A DNA stretch of 56,619 bases from Bacteroidales bacterium (GCA_028707695.1 JAQWAL010000009.1:1-56619); one strand, 5' to 3'; numbered from the stretch's first letter, positions 36,294 to 45,070 are shown. The notes: generated by a model from the letters alone, not told the origin. Made by a program: numbers and translations.

Positions 36294-38720
36294 TCAAAAA
36301 ATAAATTCAAAAAACAACATTGGAGTAAAGTTCATAGCCTGTGAATATAATGCAACCAAATCATTGCTATCTGCAGAGAAAGTGTACTTGACATTTGGAG
36401 TATCCAAAACATTAATGATAGAGAGTCCGGTTTGTAACCTTCCGGCGCCAGTTTTCCTTACATATGTCACAGCACAATCCAGCCTACTGTAGGGTGTTAT
36501 ACCTAAGGATGATACAGGTCCGTCAGCAGAACCTTGGACCTCTTTTGCAGAGCCGGCAAAAAGAGCAGGAAAACCATAACCATACACATAATTGGAAGAA
36601 AAGACAAAGTCTCCTGCCCCATAGACTCCGCCCGCTTTTATTTCATGCGAAGTATTGTCTACAGGAAAAACAACCTTCTGAAAAGAATAAGATCCAAACA
36701 TAGACAAACTGCCAACAATTTTTTTTGCATAAAAATCAATCCCGTAAAGATTTACACGCGTATTGATTACATTACCATTGACAATTTCATTACTGTTATC
36801 GTACCTTTTGTTAAACCCCTCTGCGCTAAGTAGTAAACCATCTCTTTCATAAGCTATTCCGGCAATTGAGTGAATGGAAACCAAAGGTTTGGTAAGTTTC
36901 CAGGGAAAAGCCAACCTTTCATCTTCAATCAATAGAGGGACCCTGTTCAAATACTGACGGTAAATTCCCCATGAAGCAGTAATATGGAAGTAGGAAATTT
37001 TTTGGGATATGGAAAACCGGGGCAAAATACCAACGGCTCCCCCATGAATATCTGCCCTCAAACCAGCATTTGCATTAAATCCACCTTTAGTGAACTTGTC
37101 CGAAAAAAATATCGACCCGACCAGACTTGAACTATCTGCATAGGTGTCATTTGCAGAATACCCGACAACATTCAGACCAGTTTCAAAAGTATTATAACCT
37201 CCCAACAACATGCTGTGTTGAATTTTCCCATCAACTTCCCTTATGTTGTTGTCAAAAATAGATATTTCAGGCTCTCTCCTCCCGGAAGGTGATAGTTTTA
37301 TATTTTCGTCCCAGTCTTCCAGCGCAGAAAAACTCATTGTGAACCTTGTCTTTGAACCGTTGCTCCAAAACCTTTCGTACCCGGTTGCACCAGCCAATTG
37401 TTTACTATGCTGGCTTGCATCTACCTCCGTTTGGTCATCTGGCACCAAGCCAAAATCAAACTTGTCATCTGCTCCATACAAACTCACATAAAATCTACTA
37501 TAAGTATTTTTGCCATAGGTAAACTTCACATTCATATCCCTGAATGCATATTTGGGATAAACAACCACCTCTTGTTTTGATTGCCCCGGAGGAATATGGG
37601 GAGCTCCTTTTCCTGCAGAAGACGGCCTGTTGCTATTGAAAGGATTAAGCAATTCACTACTATACAAATGATAGAAAGTTTGCCTGTACGCCATGGAGAG
37701 TGAACCCATTTTACTCACAGGTATGCTTCCATACAAATTGGCAGTCAAAGTGCCAATATTTGCTTTAAAAACAGCTTTTTGATTATTGCCGGAATAACCG
37801 TTTATTTTTGCCACAGCACCAGCATGACCACCCTCGGACACATCATAACCTCCCTTTAACAAAGTAATCTCCTTTACCATATAAGGGTTAACAAAGCTAA
37901 TATTGTCATTGAATCCTCTCATACCAAACAACGTAAAGCCATCAAGGGTCACTTTGCTTGGACCGCCCCACACCAGCAAATCTACAGAAGGTTCATTTGA
38001 TGCCCTCACTCCAGGCATCATCCGTAAAAGTGTAAAAACAGAATTATCACTACTCCCAGGCAAATACCTTGCAATAAAATGGTTTATTCTGTTTTCCCCA
38101 GATTTCAATCCGGCCTGCATAACCATAGAATATCTCACAGCAGATATCATGACTCCTGGAATAGAGTCTTGCTTAGAAGTCAGTTTAAGTACATTTCCCT
38201 GTCCAAACAACACTGTATCCAACTTATCATATCCCAAATAACTGATTAATACAGGAATCCTTTCATTCAAATTGCTTTTGAATGAAAAAGTCCCGCTCTC
38301 ATCCGAAGCAACATACCCATCGGGAGTCAAAATATTACCATAAGGCAATGCTTCCCCAGTCCGTGAATCCATTAAAACACCTGTAATTATCTGCTCATAA
38401 GCTGCCAACTTAAAATCCGGGGTATCGGGATTTGGATAAACAACAAATACATTGCCTATCTTGGAGCTCTGCAATGGTTTTCCCACTAACAAAGAGTCTA
38501 TTGCCTTTGAAGGAGAATCAAAGACTTTATCCAAAGTAACCCTGTATCCGGACAACGCAGTATTGTCAAAAGATATTTCGACTCCCAATTTTGACAAGAC
38601 AATATTCAACGGTTTGTCCTTTACATCAATTTTAATCTCTTGACTTAAAAGATTGGCCGATGTAAAAAGCAATAATAGAAGCAGCAGCAGGTTATTTTTC
38701 AATACTGAATTCAATGCCAA
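36294..38720 (-). CDS. TonB-dependent receptor with N-terminal STN signalling domain
   Basis: The 808-residue outer-membrane receptor has a signal peptide (LLSQ), an STN domain (about 27-95: IKIDVKDKPLNIVLSKL), a carboxypeptidase-regulatory-like domain (about 112-190), a plug (about 205-310) and a 22-strand-type barrel to the C-terminus (FFEFIF). The STN domain normally touches FecR to pass on ligand binding. The gene overlaps fecR by 29 bases, and no later start fits the signal peptide. There is no SusD-like gene, so import of a glycan is less likely than of a metal chelate or another small ligand. The ligand is unknown. Confidence 0.92.
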   Translation of the reverse strand: MALNSVLKNNLLLLLLLLFTSANLLSQEIKIDVKDKPLNIVLSKLGVEISFDNTALSGYRVTLDKVFDSPSKAIDSLLVGKPLQSSKIGNVFVVYPNPDTPDFKLAAYEQIITGVLMDSRTGEALPYGNILTPDGYVASDESGTFSFKSNLNERIPVLISYLGYDKLDTVLFGQGNVLKLTSKQDSIPGVMISAVRYSMVMQAGLKSGENRINHFIARYLPGSSDNSVFTLLRMMPGVRASNEPSVDLLVWGGPSKVTLDGFTLFGMRGFNDNISFVNPYMVKEITLLKGGYDVSEGGHAGAVAKINGYSGNNQKAVFKANIGTLTANLYGSIPVSKMGSLSMAYRQTFYHLYSSELLNPFNSNRPSSAGKGAPHIPPGQSKQEVVVYPKYAFRDMNVKFTYGKNTYSRFYVSLYGADDKFDFGLVPDDQTEVDASQHSKQLAGATGYERFWSNGSKTRFTMSFSALEDWDENIKLSPSGRREPEISIFDNNIREVDGKIQHSMLLGGYNTFETGLNVVGYSANDTYADSSSLVGSIFFSDKFTKGGFNANAGLRADIHGGAVGILPRFSISQKISYFHITASWGIYRQYLNRVPLLIEDERLAFPWKLTKPLVSIHSIAGIAYERDGLLLSAEGFNKRYDNSNEIVNGNVINTRVNLYGIDFYAKKIVGSLSMFGSYSFQKVVFPVDNTSHEIKAGGVYGAGDFVFSSNYVYGYGFPALFAGSAKEVQGSADGPVSSLGITPYSRLDCAVTYVRKTGAGRLQTGLSIINVLDTPNVKYTFSADSNDLVALYSQAMNFTPMLFFEFIF

Positions 38721-39480
38721 ACGGTTTTCCTATTATTTCCAGAACTTGTTCAGGCGATCTCTCTTTTGTGAAAAAGCCCGTGTAAATATAATCAATATTC
38801 CCTTTGACCTTAACCTTGATTCCAAACTGTCTCTCAACCTCTGCTATTACATCTTTCAAAGGAACCGAATTGAAAGAGAAAACTCCATTTTTCCATCCTA
38901 TTGCCTCCGATTCGTTTTCAAAATCCCTTACATTAAACACATCCCCTACCAAAATCACCAGTTTACCTTTTGTAAGCTCTGCTATCTCTCCTCCGCTTTT
39001 CACCATAACCTTTCCCGTAATACAGTGCACTTTATAGCCCTCCGGACGGTCAAAGATATTGAAGCTGGTACCCTTCACTACAACCTCCCCTCTATTGCTC
39101 TTGACATTGAAACTGCCTCCTGGGACAACCTCAAAATAAGCCTCTCCATCCATTTTTACTTTACGGTTGAAAAACCATGATATCAAATTGTAAGATAGGG
39201 TACTTCCTGCATTGAGGACCACCATAGAACTGTCAGGAAGGTAAACTGATGTCTTGTTGATGATTGAAGAATCATACCTCCTCACTGGAATAAAAATACC
39301 AGACAAAGTCAAAACCAACAATATGAGAGCTGCAGCAACAGACCTCATTAACATCTTTCGGGAAAAGAGAAAGAATCTCTTGACACTAGCCGGATCCTCC
39401 AATCCTTCAAATGCCTCCTCCCATAACTGCTCCTTCGTTTTATCCCAGCTGGGTGTTGTTTTTATTTTTCCATTGTCCAT
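38692..39480 (-). CDS. FecR-family anti-sigma / sigma-regulating protein
   Basis: The 262-residue inner-membrane protein has a cytoplasmic N-terminal part (1-44), one transmembrane segment (about 46-66) and a periplasmic FecR domain (about 70-185: TSVYLPDSSMVVLNAGSTLSY, VKGTSFNIFD). A C-terminal STN-like/DUF4974 region follows (about 190-262: VPLKDVIAEVERQFGIKV). It relays the signal from the receptor's STN domain to the sigma factor. It starts 5 bases after the sigma stop and overlaps the receptor gene, so the three are a transcriptional unit. Confidence 0.93.
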   Translation of the reverse strand: MDNGKIKTTPSWDKTKEQLWEEAFEGLEDPASVKRFFLFSRKMLMRSVAAALILLVLTLSGIFIPVRRYDSSIINKTSVYLPDSSMVVLNAGSTLSYNLISWFFNRKVKMDGEAYFEVVPGGSFNVKSNRGEVVVKGTSFNIFDRPEGYKVHCITGKVMVKSGGEIAELTKGKLVILVGDVFNVRDFENESEAIGWKNGVFSFNSVPLKDVIAEVERQFGIKVKVKGNIDYIYTGFFTKERSPEQVLEIIGKPFGIEFSIEK

Positions 39481-39485
39481 ACGAA

Positions 39486-39971
39486 CTATCTTAATAGCTT
39501 GTTTTTCAATATTTGCAGAGCCCCACTTATTCTTTTTTCAACTGTTTTAACACTTACTCCCAACCTTTGCGCAATTTCATGATATTTCAAATCCTCCTCC
39601 CTGCTCATCAAAAATGTTGCTCTCTGGACATTTGGCATTAGTAACAAAGCTTCCGAATACCTGTTTTTCATCTCCTCAAACTCCGCCATATCTTGGGGTG
39701 AAAATACCTCCCCTTCAATTCTCATGTTTGCACGATAATTGGATTTTACCACATCTTTCCGGTACTGGCTGATTACAATATCAGATGCCATTTTATACAA
39801 TAACCCTTTGATGTAATCATCATCCAGCCTCTCTTTCTTTTCCCACAACTTCATGAAAATATCCTGAGCCAAATCCGAAGCAACATCAGCATCTCCGGTC
39901 CTATAATAAATATAGCCCCTAATTGAATCAAAATATTTATCAAAAACCTTTTTAAAGCCAGCTTTGTCCAA
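39486..39971 (-). CDS. ECF sigma-70 factor of the FecI type, likely TTG start
   Basis: The 161-residue product has region 2 (about 5-75: FKKVFDKYFDSIRGYIYYRTG, LAQDIFMKLWEKK) and region 4 (about 105-155: ATFLMSREEDLKYHEIAQRLGVSVKTVEKRI). The open frame runs much farther upstream, but there it crosses the tRNA-Phe gene and its terminator, so it cannot be the real N-terminus. No ATG occurs between the terminator and region 2. A -7 element (TATTTTTG, 39992-39999) leaves the TTG at 39969-39971 as the only standard start behind it. Partners are FecR and the TonB receptor just downstream. Confidence 0.85.
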   Translation of the reverse strand: MDKAGFKKVFDKYFDSIRGYIYYRTGDADVASDLAQDIFMKLWEKKERLDDDYIKGLLYKMASDIVISQYRKDVVKSNYRANMRIEGEVFSPQDMAEFEEMKNRYSEALLLMPNVQRATFLMSREEDLKYHEIAQRLGVSVKTVEKRISGALQILKNKLLR

Positions 39972-39991
39972 AGTAGTAAAATTGTTTTCTA

Positions 39992-39999
39992 CAAAAATA
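39992..39999 (-). promoter_or_regulatory. -7 promoter element for the sigma-FecR-receptor unit
   Basis: The minus strand reads TATTTTTG, just past the tRNA terminator and 20 bases before the TTG start. It supports the short sigma-factor start. Confidence 0.55.
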
Positions 40000-40029
40000 C
40001 CGTTTAAGGATGGATTTACCCTACCAATG

Positions 40030-40059
40030 AAAAAAAAGTGAAGCTCAAAGAACTTCACT
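40030..40059 (-). terminator. Terminator of tRNA-Phe
   Basis: The minus strand reads AGTGAAG, a 9-base loop, CTTCACT and a run of T, 20 bases after the tRNA 3' end. It separates the tRNA transcript from the sigma-factor gene. Confidence 0.85.
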
Positions 40060-40078
40060 GTATTGAAATTTTGTTTTG

Positions 40079-40151
40079 TGGTGCCACCAGGAATCGAACC
40101 GGGGACACAAGGATTTTCAGTCCTTTGCTCTACCAACTGAGCTATGGCACC
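40079..40151 (-). tRNA. tRNA-Phe (anticodon GAA)
   Basis: A 73-base cloverleaf is read on the minus strand. The acceptor arms are GGTGCCA and TGGCACC with discriminator A. The D-arm region is AGCTCAGTTGGTAGAGC. The anticodon loop CTGAAAA sits on an AAGGA/TCCTT stem, and the T-arm is CCGGTTCGATTCCTGG with the GTTCGAT loop. The genome does not encode the CCA end (CAA follows). It has its own promoter and terminator. Confidence 0.98.
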
Positions 40152-40166
40152 GTTTGTTTGGGAGTG

Positions 40167-40197
40167 CAAAAGTAGCACTATTTTTGATATTTGCAAA
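40167..40197 (-). promoter_or_regulatory. Promoter of tRNA-Phe
   Basis: The minus strand has TTTG (40194-40197) and TACTTTTG (40167-40174) with a 19-base spacer; the tRNA 5' end is 15 bases farther on. Its -33 element forms one half of the palindrome TTTGCAAA. Confidence 0.65.
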
Positions 40198-40225
40198 AAA
40201 ATATTCTCTATTTATTGTATCTTTG
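40190..40225 (+). promoter_or_regulatory. Promoter of the EF-P gene
   Basis: TTTG (40190-40193) and TATCTTTG (40218-40225) are separated by 24 bases, a little longer than usual. The -33 element abuts that of tRNA-Phe on the other strand. The leader would be about 15 bases. Confidence 0.6.
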
Positions 40226-40246
40226 TCCCAAATTAAAACTCAACAT

Positions 40247-40813
40247 ATGGCAACTACAGCTGATTTTAAAAACGGACTTTGTATAGATTACAATGGGAAA
40301 CCATGCTCAATCGTATGGTTCCAACATGTCAAACCAGGTAAAGGCGGAGCTTTTGTAAAAGTGAAAATGAGGAACCTGGAGAATGGAAGGATCCTTGAAA
40401 ACACATTCAACGCTGGCGAGAAAATTGAAACAATCAGCGTAGAAAGAAGACCCTACCAATTCCTTTACAAAGATGATATGGGCTACAACTTCATGCATAA
40501 CGAAACCTTCGAACAAGTGAGCATACAACCAGAGATGATTGACAATGCAGACCTTATGAAAGAGGGACAATATGTAGAGATGATGTTCCTTGCAGATATC
40601 GAGAAGGTTTTAACATGTGAGCTTCCCCCATTCGTAGAGATGGAAGTTACCTACACAGAACCTGCTGTCAAAGGGGATACTGCCTCTACCAACGCTATGA
40701 AATCTGCAACTGTAGAGACTGGTGCAGAAATCATGGTGCCTTTGTTTATAAACCAAGGTGAACGAATAAAAGTAGACACCAGAACACGCAGCTACTCCGA
40801 ACGCTGCAAATAG
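40247..40813 (+). CDS. efp: Translation elongation factor P
   Basis: EF-P helps ribosomes through polyproline stretches. I place the start at 40247 ([11 protein letters not shown]), which gives 188 residues, the normal length; the longer frame crosses the tRNA. The three beta-barrel domains are evident: [12 protein letters not shown], with Lys32 at the tip of domain I (the modifiable position), [14 protein letters not shown] in domain II, and [25 protein letters not shown] at the end. It is transcribed from a 95-base region divergent from tRNA-Phe. The next lipoprotein gene follows after 9 bases. No modification enzyme was seen nearby. Confidence 0.97.
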   Translation: MATTADFKNGLCIDYNGKPCSIVWFQHVKPGKGGAFVKVKMRNLENGRILENTFNAGEKIETISVERRPYQFLYKDDMGYNFMHNETFEQVSIQPEMIDNADLMKEGQYVEMMFLADIEKVLTCELPPFVEMEVTYTEPAVKGDTASTNAMKSATVETGAEIMVPLFINQGERIKVDTRTRSYSERCK

Positions 40814-40822
40814 CACACAGCT

Positions 40823-42265
40823 ATGAAATACTTAACCCTAATAATTGTCTCCTCACTGCTGTTGGCATGTGGGGAGTCTTTGTCTTTCAAAACGCCAGAC
40901 AAACAACAAATAGAAAAGGAGATAGCCAAAGGCAATTTTTCCGAAGCAAAAAAAATGATTGCACTCTATGTGGCCTTGGACACATTGACCCCGTCTGAGA
41001 AATACCAAATGACCTTCCGTGCAGAGCAACTGGACAGGATTGCTAAGGACTTCTCCAGAAAAGACACTTTTGTAACTAAGTACATAAAAAGGCACTATCC
41101 AACCGTAACTCAAGAAGAGATAGCCAATTGGGAAAGAACCAATGCTCTTGAGAACATGATAATTGACGGAGAAAAGGTATACTTCCATGCCGCAGCAAGA
41201 AACCTGTTCAGGATAGACAAAGAGGCAGCCATGCATTTCAAGCACCCAAACGAGGGACAAAGCGACAGCCTGGACAGGTTCCTTGAATGGTATATACCCA
41301 AACTTATCGGGCAGTCAAACAAAAGCGGCAAGATACTGGACTCCCCCGTAGAGATGAAAGTCCAATACACCCTTACAGTCAAACCAGGAGAAGTACCTGC
41401 AGGAGAAACAATCAGGGTTTGGATGCCATATCCTAGGACAGATATTGCATCACAAACGAATATACAGCTCTTGCAAGTATCACAACCTCAATATATAATA
41501 TCTCCCGACACATACCAGCACAAGAGCATATACATGGAACAAAAGGCCGTAGAAGGAAAACCAACCGTCTTTTCATATGAATTCCAATACACCTCCTATG
41601 CCCAAGTATTCAGTTTCTCACCAGAACAAGTACAGCCCTACGACACCTCAGGGCTCCTTTACAAAACATACACACGGGAAAGAGCTCCCCACATTCTGTT
41701 TAGTGGCAACATCCGCAAAGCAGTAGAAGAAGTAGTGAAAGATGAGACAAATCCTTATATCAAGGTAAGAAAAATATACGAATGGATAGATTCAAACTTT
41801 CCATGGGCAAGTGCCAGGGAATACTCCACAATTGACAACATACCCGAATATGTGCTGGCCAACAAACATGGCGATTGCGGTCAAGTTTCATTGCTTTTCA
41901 TAACAATGGCAAGGGCAGCCGGCATCCCCGCAAAATGGCAGTCCGGATGGATGATGCATCCGGGAAACAAAAACCTCCACGATTGGGCAGAGGTATATTT
42001 CCAAGGAATAGGTTGGGTTCCGGTAGACCAATCCTTTGGCAGGGTCCCCGGAAACGAAGACAACCAAGAGGCATACTACTTTTTCACTAAAGGATTGGAC
42101 CCATACAGGCTTGTTGTCAACCAGGATATCTCTCAGCCATTTTACCCTGGAAAAATCCATCCCAGAAGTGAAACAGTTGATTTCCAAAGAGGAGAGGTCG
42201 AATGGAGAGGAGAAAACCTCTACTTTGGCAGATGGAGCTACAACATGGACATTGAATATTTATAA
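40823..42265 (+). CDS. Transglutaminase-like domain lipoprotein
   Basis: The 480-residue lipoprotein has its lipobox at LLAC. The N-terminal helical part (about 20-165) is followed by a beta-rich region (about 180-290) and a transglutaminase-like core (about 300-420). The catalytic Cys352 is in KHGDCGQVS, His386 in NLHDWAEVYF and Asp402 in PVDQSFG, so the thiol-protease-like triad is intact. It may act on proteins or cell-wall peptides in the periplasm; the substrate is unknown. It lies 9 bases after EF-P and is probably cotranscribed. It converges with the O-methyltransferase gene after 20 bases. Confidence 0.88.
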   Translation: MKYLTLIIVSSLLLACGESLSFKTPDKQQIEKEIAKGNFSEAKKMIALYVALDTLTPSEKYQMTFRAEQLDRIAKDFSRKDTFVTKYIKRHYPTVTQEEIANWERTNALENMIIDGEKVYFHAAARNLFRIDKEAAMHFKHPNEGQSDSLDRFLEWYIPKLIGQSNKSGKILDSPVEMKVQYTLTVKPGEVPAGETIRVWMPYPRTDIASQTNIQLLQVSQPQYIISPDTYQHKSIYMEQKAVEGKPTVFSYEFQYTSYAQVFSFSPEQVQPYDTSGLLYKTYTRERAPHILFSGNIRKAVEEVVKDETNPYIKVRKIYEWIDSNFPWASAREYSTIDNIPEYVLANKHGDCGQVSLLFITMARAAGIPAKWQSGWMMHPGNKNLHDWAEVYFQGIGWVPVDQSFGRVPGNEDNQEAYYFFTKGLDPYRLVVNQDISQPFYPGKIHPRSETVDFQRGEVEWRGENLYFGRWSYNMDIEYL

Positions 42266-42285
42266 CAGATTTACACCAACTGCAA

Positions 42286-42921
42286 TTACAATTTACGAAT
42301 AACATTCAGACCATCGCGCAAAGGAATAATGAAATTCTCAGTGCGATGGTCTTCTTTCACCATCTTGTTGAATTTTGCTATCTCTTTGCTTTGGGCATCC
42401 TTGAGCAGGTCATCATTCAATACTTTCCCGTCCCACAGCACATTGTCTGCAATAATAAAGCCTCCCGGCCTTACCAATGGAAAAACTTTTTGATAGTAAC
42501 TTGTGTACTCCCTTTTATTGGCATCTATGTACACCAGATCATAACTCTGTCCGCTTAAATCATCCAAAGATCTCAATGCATCACCAAATATCAGCTTTAT
42601 CCTGTCATCTACCCCTGCCCTGCAAAAACCCTCCAAAATCAGGGACTCCAGCTCATCATTGATTTCCAAAGCATCCATTGAACCACCAGGGGCAAGACCC
42701 TGTGCCAGGCAAATAGCAGAATACCCGGTAAAAGTTCCAATTTCCAGTATTCTTGACGGAGACAACATTTTTGAAAAAGCGGACAACAAACCACCCACAA
42801 CAGGACCCGAAAGCATCCTGGCATGTGAAGTCCTCAAATGGGTCTCCCTTTCCAGCCACTCCAAGGATTGAGGCAAAGAAGTAGAATACTCCTTTAAATA
42901 ATCATCCAGTTCCCTTATCAT
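42286..42921 (-). CDS. Class I SAM-dependent O-methyltransferase (CCoAOMT-like)
   Basis: The 211-residue cytoplasmic protein has the SAM-binding motif EIGTFTGYSAICLA (60-73), the acidic loop ALEIND, and YIDANKREYTSYY with the metal-binding Asp of the catechol/caffeoyl-CoA O-methyltransferase family, followed by ADNVLWDG. The methyl acceptor is unknown; bacterial members often act on small catechol-like compounds. Its ATG overlaps the stop of the M16 peptidase gene in an ATGA, so the two are translationally coupled. Confidence 0.92.
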   Translation of the reverse strand: MIRELDDYLKEYSTSLPQSLEWLERETHLRTSHARMLSGPVVGGLLSAFSKMLSPSRILEIGTFTGYSAICLAQGLAPGGSMDALEINDELESLILEGFCRAGVDDRIKLIFGDALRSLDDLSGQSYDLVYIDANKREYTSYYQKVFPLVRPGGFIIADNVLWDGKVLNDDLLKDAQSKEIAKFNKMVKEDHRTENFIIPLRDGLNVIRKL

Positions 42922-44156
42922 GAGTAAACCAAAGTAAACATTTTATCCCTGTCAAGCAGCCCGGAAGCTATCTCCAGCAACTCCACAGAATCAATTTTCC
43001 CTATTTTTTCCCTTACCAATTCAATAGGTTCTACCTTACCATAAAACAAAAGCGACTTTCCCATTGACAAACACTGTGACTCAGCATTGTCTGTAGCTAT
43101 TGCCAATTGCCCCAACAACTGTTTTTTGGCAGATTTCAAGAAAGAAGGAGACAACTCCTTGCTCCTGATTGCAAGTAACTCCTTATCCAGAATATCAAGG
43201 CATTTATCAATGTTGCTCTTATCCGTCCCAAAATAGATGGTGAACAATCCGGTATCGGTATAAGGCGTATAAGTAGCATCTACCGTATATGCCATTGCAT
43301 GTTTCTCCCTAAGAACCAAATTCAGCTTCGAATTCAATGCAGGCCCACCAAGTATATTTGTCAGTAAAGCCAAAGGCAACCTGCGGGCATCGTACAAATC
43401 GAATGCAGGTACTCCCACCACACAATGAGCCTGGTAAGTTTTGCGAAGAATTCTCTTCTCTTTCCACTCTGGCAATACCACCAATTGCACCGGATTACCC
43501 TCAGCCACATGTTCAGTAGCAGAGACAATACTCCCCCCACCAAAATGCTTCATTACCATCGACTCACCTCTGGCATCGGAAATATCTGCCACAATAGAGA
43601 AAGTCATGTTGGAAAGGGTATAATGTTTTGCTGTGAAATCTTTGATGTCATTTACAGATATTCTTTTCACACTTTTAGGTTTCCCCAGTATTGGCATAGC
43701 CAAAGGGTGATCCCCGAAAAGATACTCGTCAAAATCGTCAAATATCTGCTCAGAAGGAGAGTCTTTGTAAGAGGCTATCTCGTCCAGGACAATATCCTTT
43801 TCCTTTACCAACTCCTTTTCGGGATAAAGTGAGTTGAATGCCAGGTCTGCCAGCAACTCTACAGCTTTTCCGATATCTTCTTTCAAAACCGTGGCATGTA
43901 TCACTGTTTCTTCTTTAGTTGTATATGCATTAAGCTCACCACCAAGTTTCTCCAAAAAGTTATTGATTCTTTTTGCTCCTCTTTTGGTTGTACCTTTGAA
44001 AAGCATATGTTCTGTAAGATGGGCTATCCCGTTTTGAACCAAAGATTCATCCCTGGTACCAGCCTTAATGCTCAAAGCGCAATAAGCTACCGGAGATGAA
44101 ATTTTACGGAACACATACCCAATTCCGGAATCTAGACGCTTGACTGTTATATCCAT
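42918..44156 (-). CDS. M16-family zinc metallopeptidase
   Basis: The 412-residue protein has the inverted zinc motif HLTEH (His46, Glu49, His50) and the third ligand near Glu125 in IVLDEIASY, plus a C-terminal M16 homology domain (about 180-412, with the GPALNSKLNLVLREKHAMAY stretch split by SAYTV-like residues). It lacks a signal peptide, so it is probably cytoplasmic, like the processing-peptidase-like single-domain members. It lies 6 bases after an unknown exported-protein gene and overlaps the O-methyltransferase gene by 4 bases. Targets are unknown. Confidence 0.93.
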   Translation of the reverse strand: MDITVKRLDSGIGYVFRKISSPVAYCALSIKAGTRDESLVQNGIAHLTEHMLFKGTTKRGAKRINNFLEKLGGELNAYTTKEETVIHATVLKEDIGKAVELLADLAFNSLYPEKELVKEKDIVLDEIASYKDSPSEQIFDDFDEYLFGDHPLAMPILGKPKSVKRISVNDIKDFTAKHYTLSNMTFSIVADISDARGESMVMKHFGGGSIVSATEHVAEGNPVQLVVLPEWKEKRILRKTYQAHCVVGVPAFDLYDARRLPLALLTNILGGPALNSKLNLVLREKHAMAYTVDATYTPYTDTGLFTIYFGTDKSNIDKCLDILDKELLAIRSKELSPSFLKSAKKQLLGQLAIATDNAESQCLSMGKSLLFYGKVEPIELVREKIGKIDSVELLEIASGLLDRDKMFTLVYS

Positions 44157-44162
44157 TTGAAA

Positions 44163-45014
44163 CTAAAACTGAAAGGGCATGGAAATCTTACGGATATCCT
44201 CCCTGGTGAAACCGGCAGGCATTCTGGCAGAGATCCTGTGCCTGCGGAAAAATAAAAGTTCGTGACTATCGGTCCCAATCAAAAGCTTGTAACAATAGGA
44301 ACCCCTGCTGCCTCCTTTTGGGTTTATTACAACCGGAACCACTGTTGCAACATCACTGTTCACAAAAGCACCCTCTGCCTGTTCCCTTGACACAATTGAA
44401 ACTTTATTTTGAAAAAGCGTTAAAAACTCATCCTTGGAAACATCATAATTCAAATACTCCATTGGGAAAAGCAATTTTTTGCCTTTTAGCTGTGAAACCC
44501 TGTCCGAAAATATTGAATTTCCTTTGAAGGCAATGGAAATATCCTCTTGCACTTCGTATATATGGTTTTGAATGACATCTATATATACCGGAAGCAGATG
44601 AAGGTTTACACCGCTGGCATCATCGGCCTCCTGCAATGGAAGTGTCATAATATTCCTGCTGCTGTAGAGTCCATGCTTTACCTCAGGCCCGCCTTTTATC
44701 AAGGTAAGATACTCTATCTTGGGTTCCAGTTCCCTTCTGAATTTGCCATCTACCCTCAGCAAGAAAAAAAAGCTAGTATCCCTTTTGAGCTGCTCATACT
44801 CTTCCATTGAACAGAATTCAAATGGAGATATCCTCCAACCTTTGCTCACAGCATCCCTTAACATAAGGTCTGCCAATGAGGTAGAAGGAACCACCACTTT
44901 TGTAACCTTTGCCCCGTAAGATGTGAAAGTATTCCGGATTTCCCTCAGGAAATTTTGGGAATATCCGTTTGCAAAGATTAAAACTGCAATAATCAAAAAA
45001 AATCCTCTTTTCAT
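44163..45014 (-). CDS. Exported protein of unknown function
   Basis: I do not recognise this family. The 283-residue protein has a signal peptide (FANGYSQ), then a mixed alpha-beta body with no transmembrane segment. Visible features are VVVPSTSLADLMLRDAVSKGWRI-type helix (about 41-63), a KGGPEVKHGLYSSRN loop, and a basic C-terminal part (FFRRHRISARMP). No cysteine pair or catalytic motif stands out. It heads a minus-strand unit with the M16 peptidase and the O-methyltransferase and is divergent from dnaX. A promoter element TAATTTTG lies 22 bases upstream. Confidence 0.8.
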   Translation of the reverse strand: MKRGFFLIIAVLIFANGYSQNFLREIRNTFTSYGAKVTKVVVPSTSLADLMLRDAVSKGWRISPFEFCSMEEYEQLKRDTSFFFLLRVDGKFRRELEPKIEYLTLIKGGPEVKHGLYSSRNIMTLPLQEADDASGVNLHLLPVYIDVIQNHIYEVQEDISIAFKGNSIFSDRVSQLKGKKLLFPMEYLNYDVSKDEFLTLFQNKVSIVSREQAEGAFVNSDVATVVPVVINPKGGSRGSYCYKLLIGTDSHELLFFRRHRISARMPAGFTREDIRKISMPFQF

Positions 45015-45036
45015 ACCTTCATTTTTGTACCAAATG

Positions 45037-45044
45037 CAAAATTA
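45037..45044 (-). promoter_or_regulatory. -7 promoter element for the exported unknown protein
   Basis: The minus strand reads TAATTTTG, 22 bases before the start at 45014 and 12 bases from the dnaX element on the other strand. Confidence 0.5.
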
Positions 45045-45056
45045 GACAAAAATTTG

Positions 45057-45064
45057 TACTTTTG
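45057..45064 (+). promoter_or_regulatory. -7 promoter element for dnaX
   Basis: TACTTTTG ends 6 bases before the dnaX ATG, so transcription would begin at or next to the start codon. Confidence 0.55.
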
Positions 45065-45070
45065 TGAGAT

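Noticed and set aside
39972..40196. Open reading frame running through tRNA-Phe in front of the sigma factor
   Set aside because: Its residues are the familiar shadow translation of a tRNA gene, and a terminator and a promoter lie between it and the sigma domain. I trimmed the CDS to 39971.
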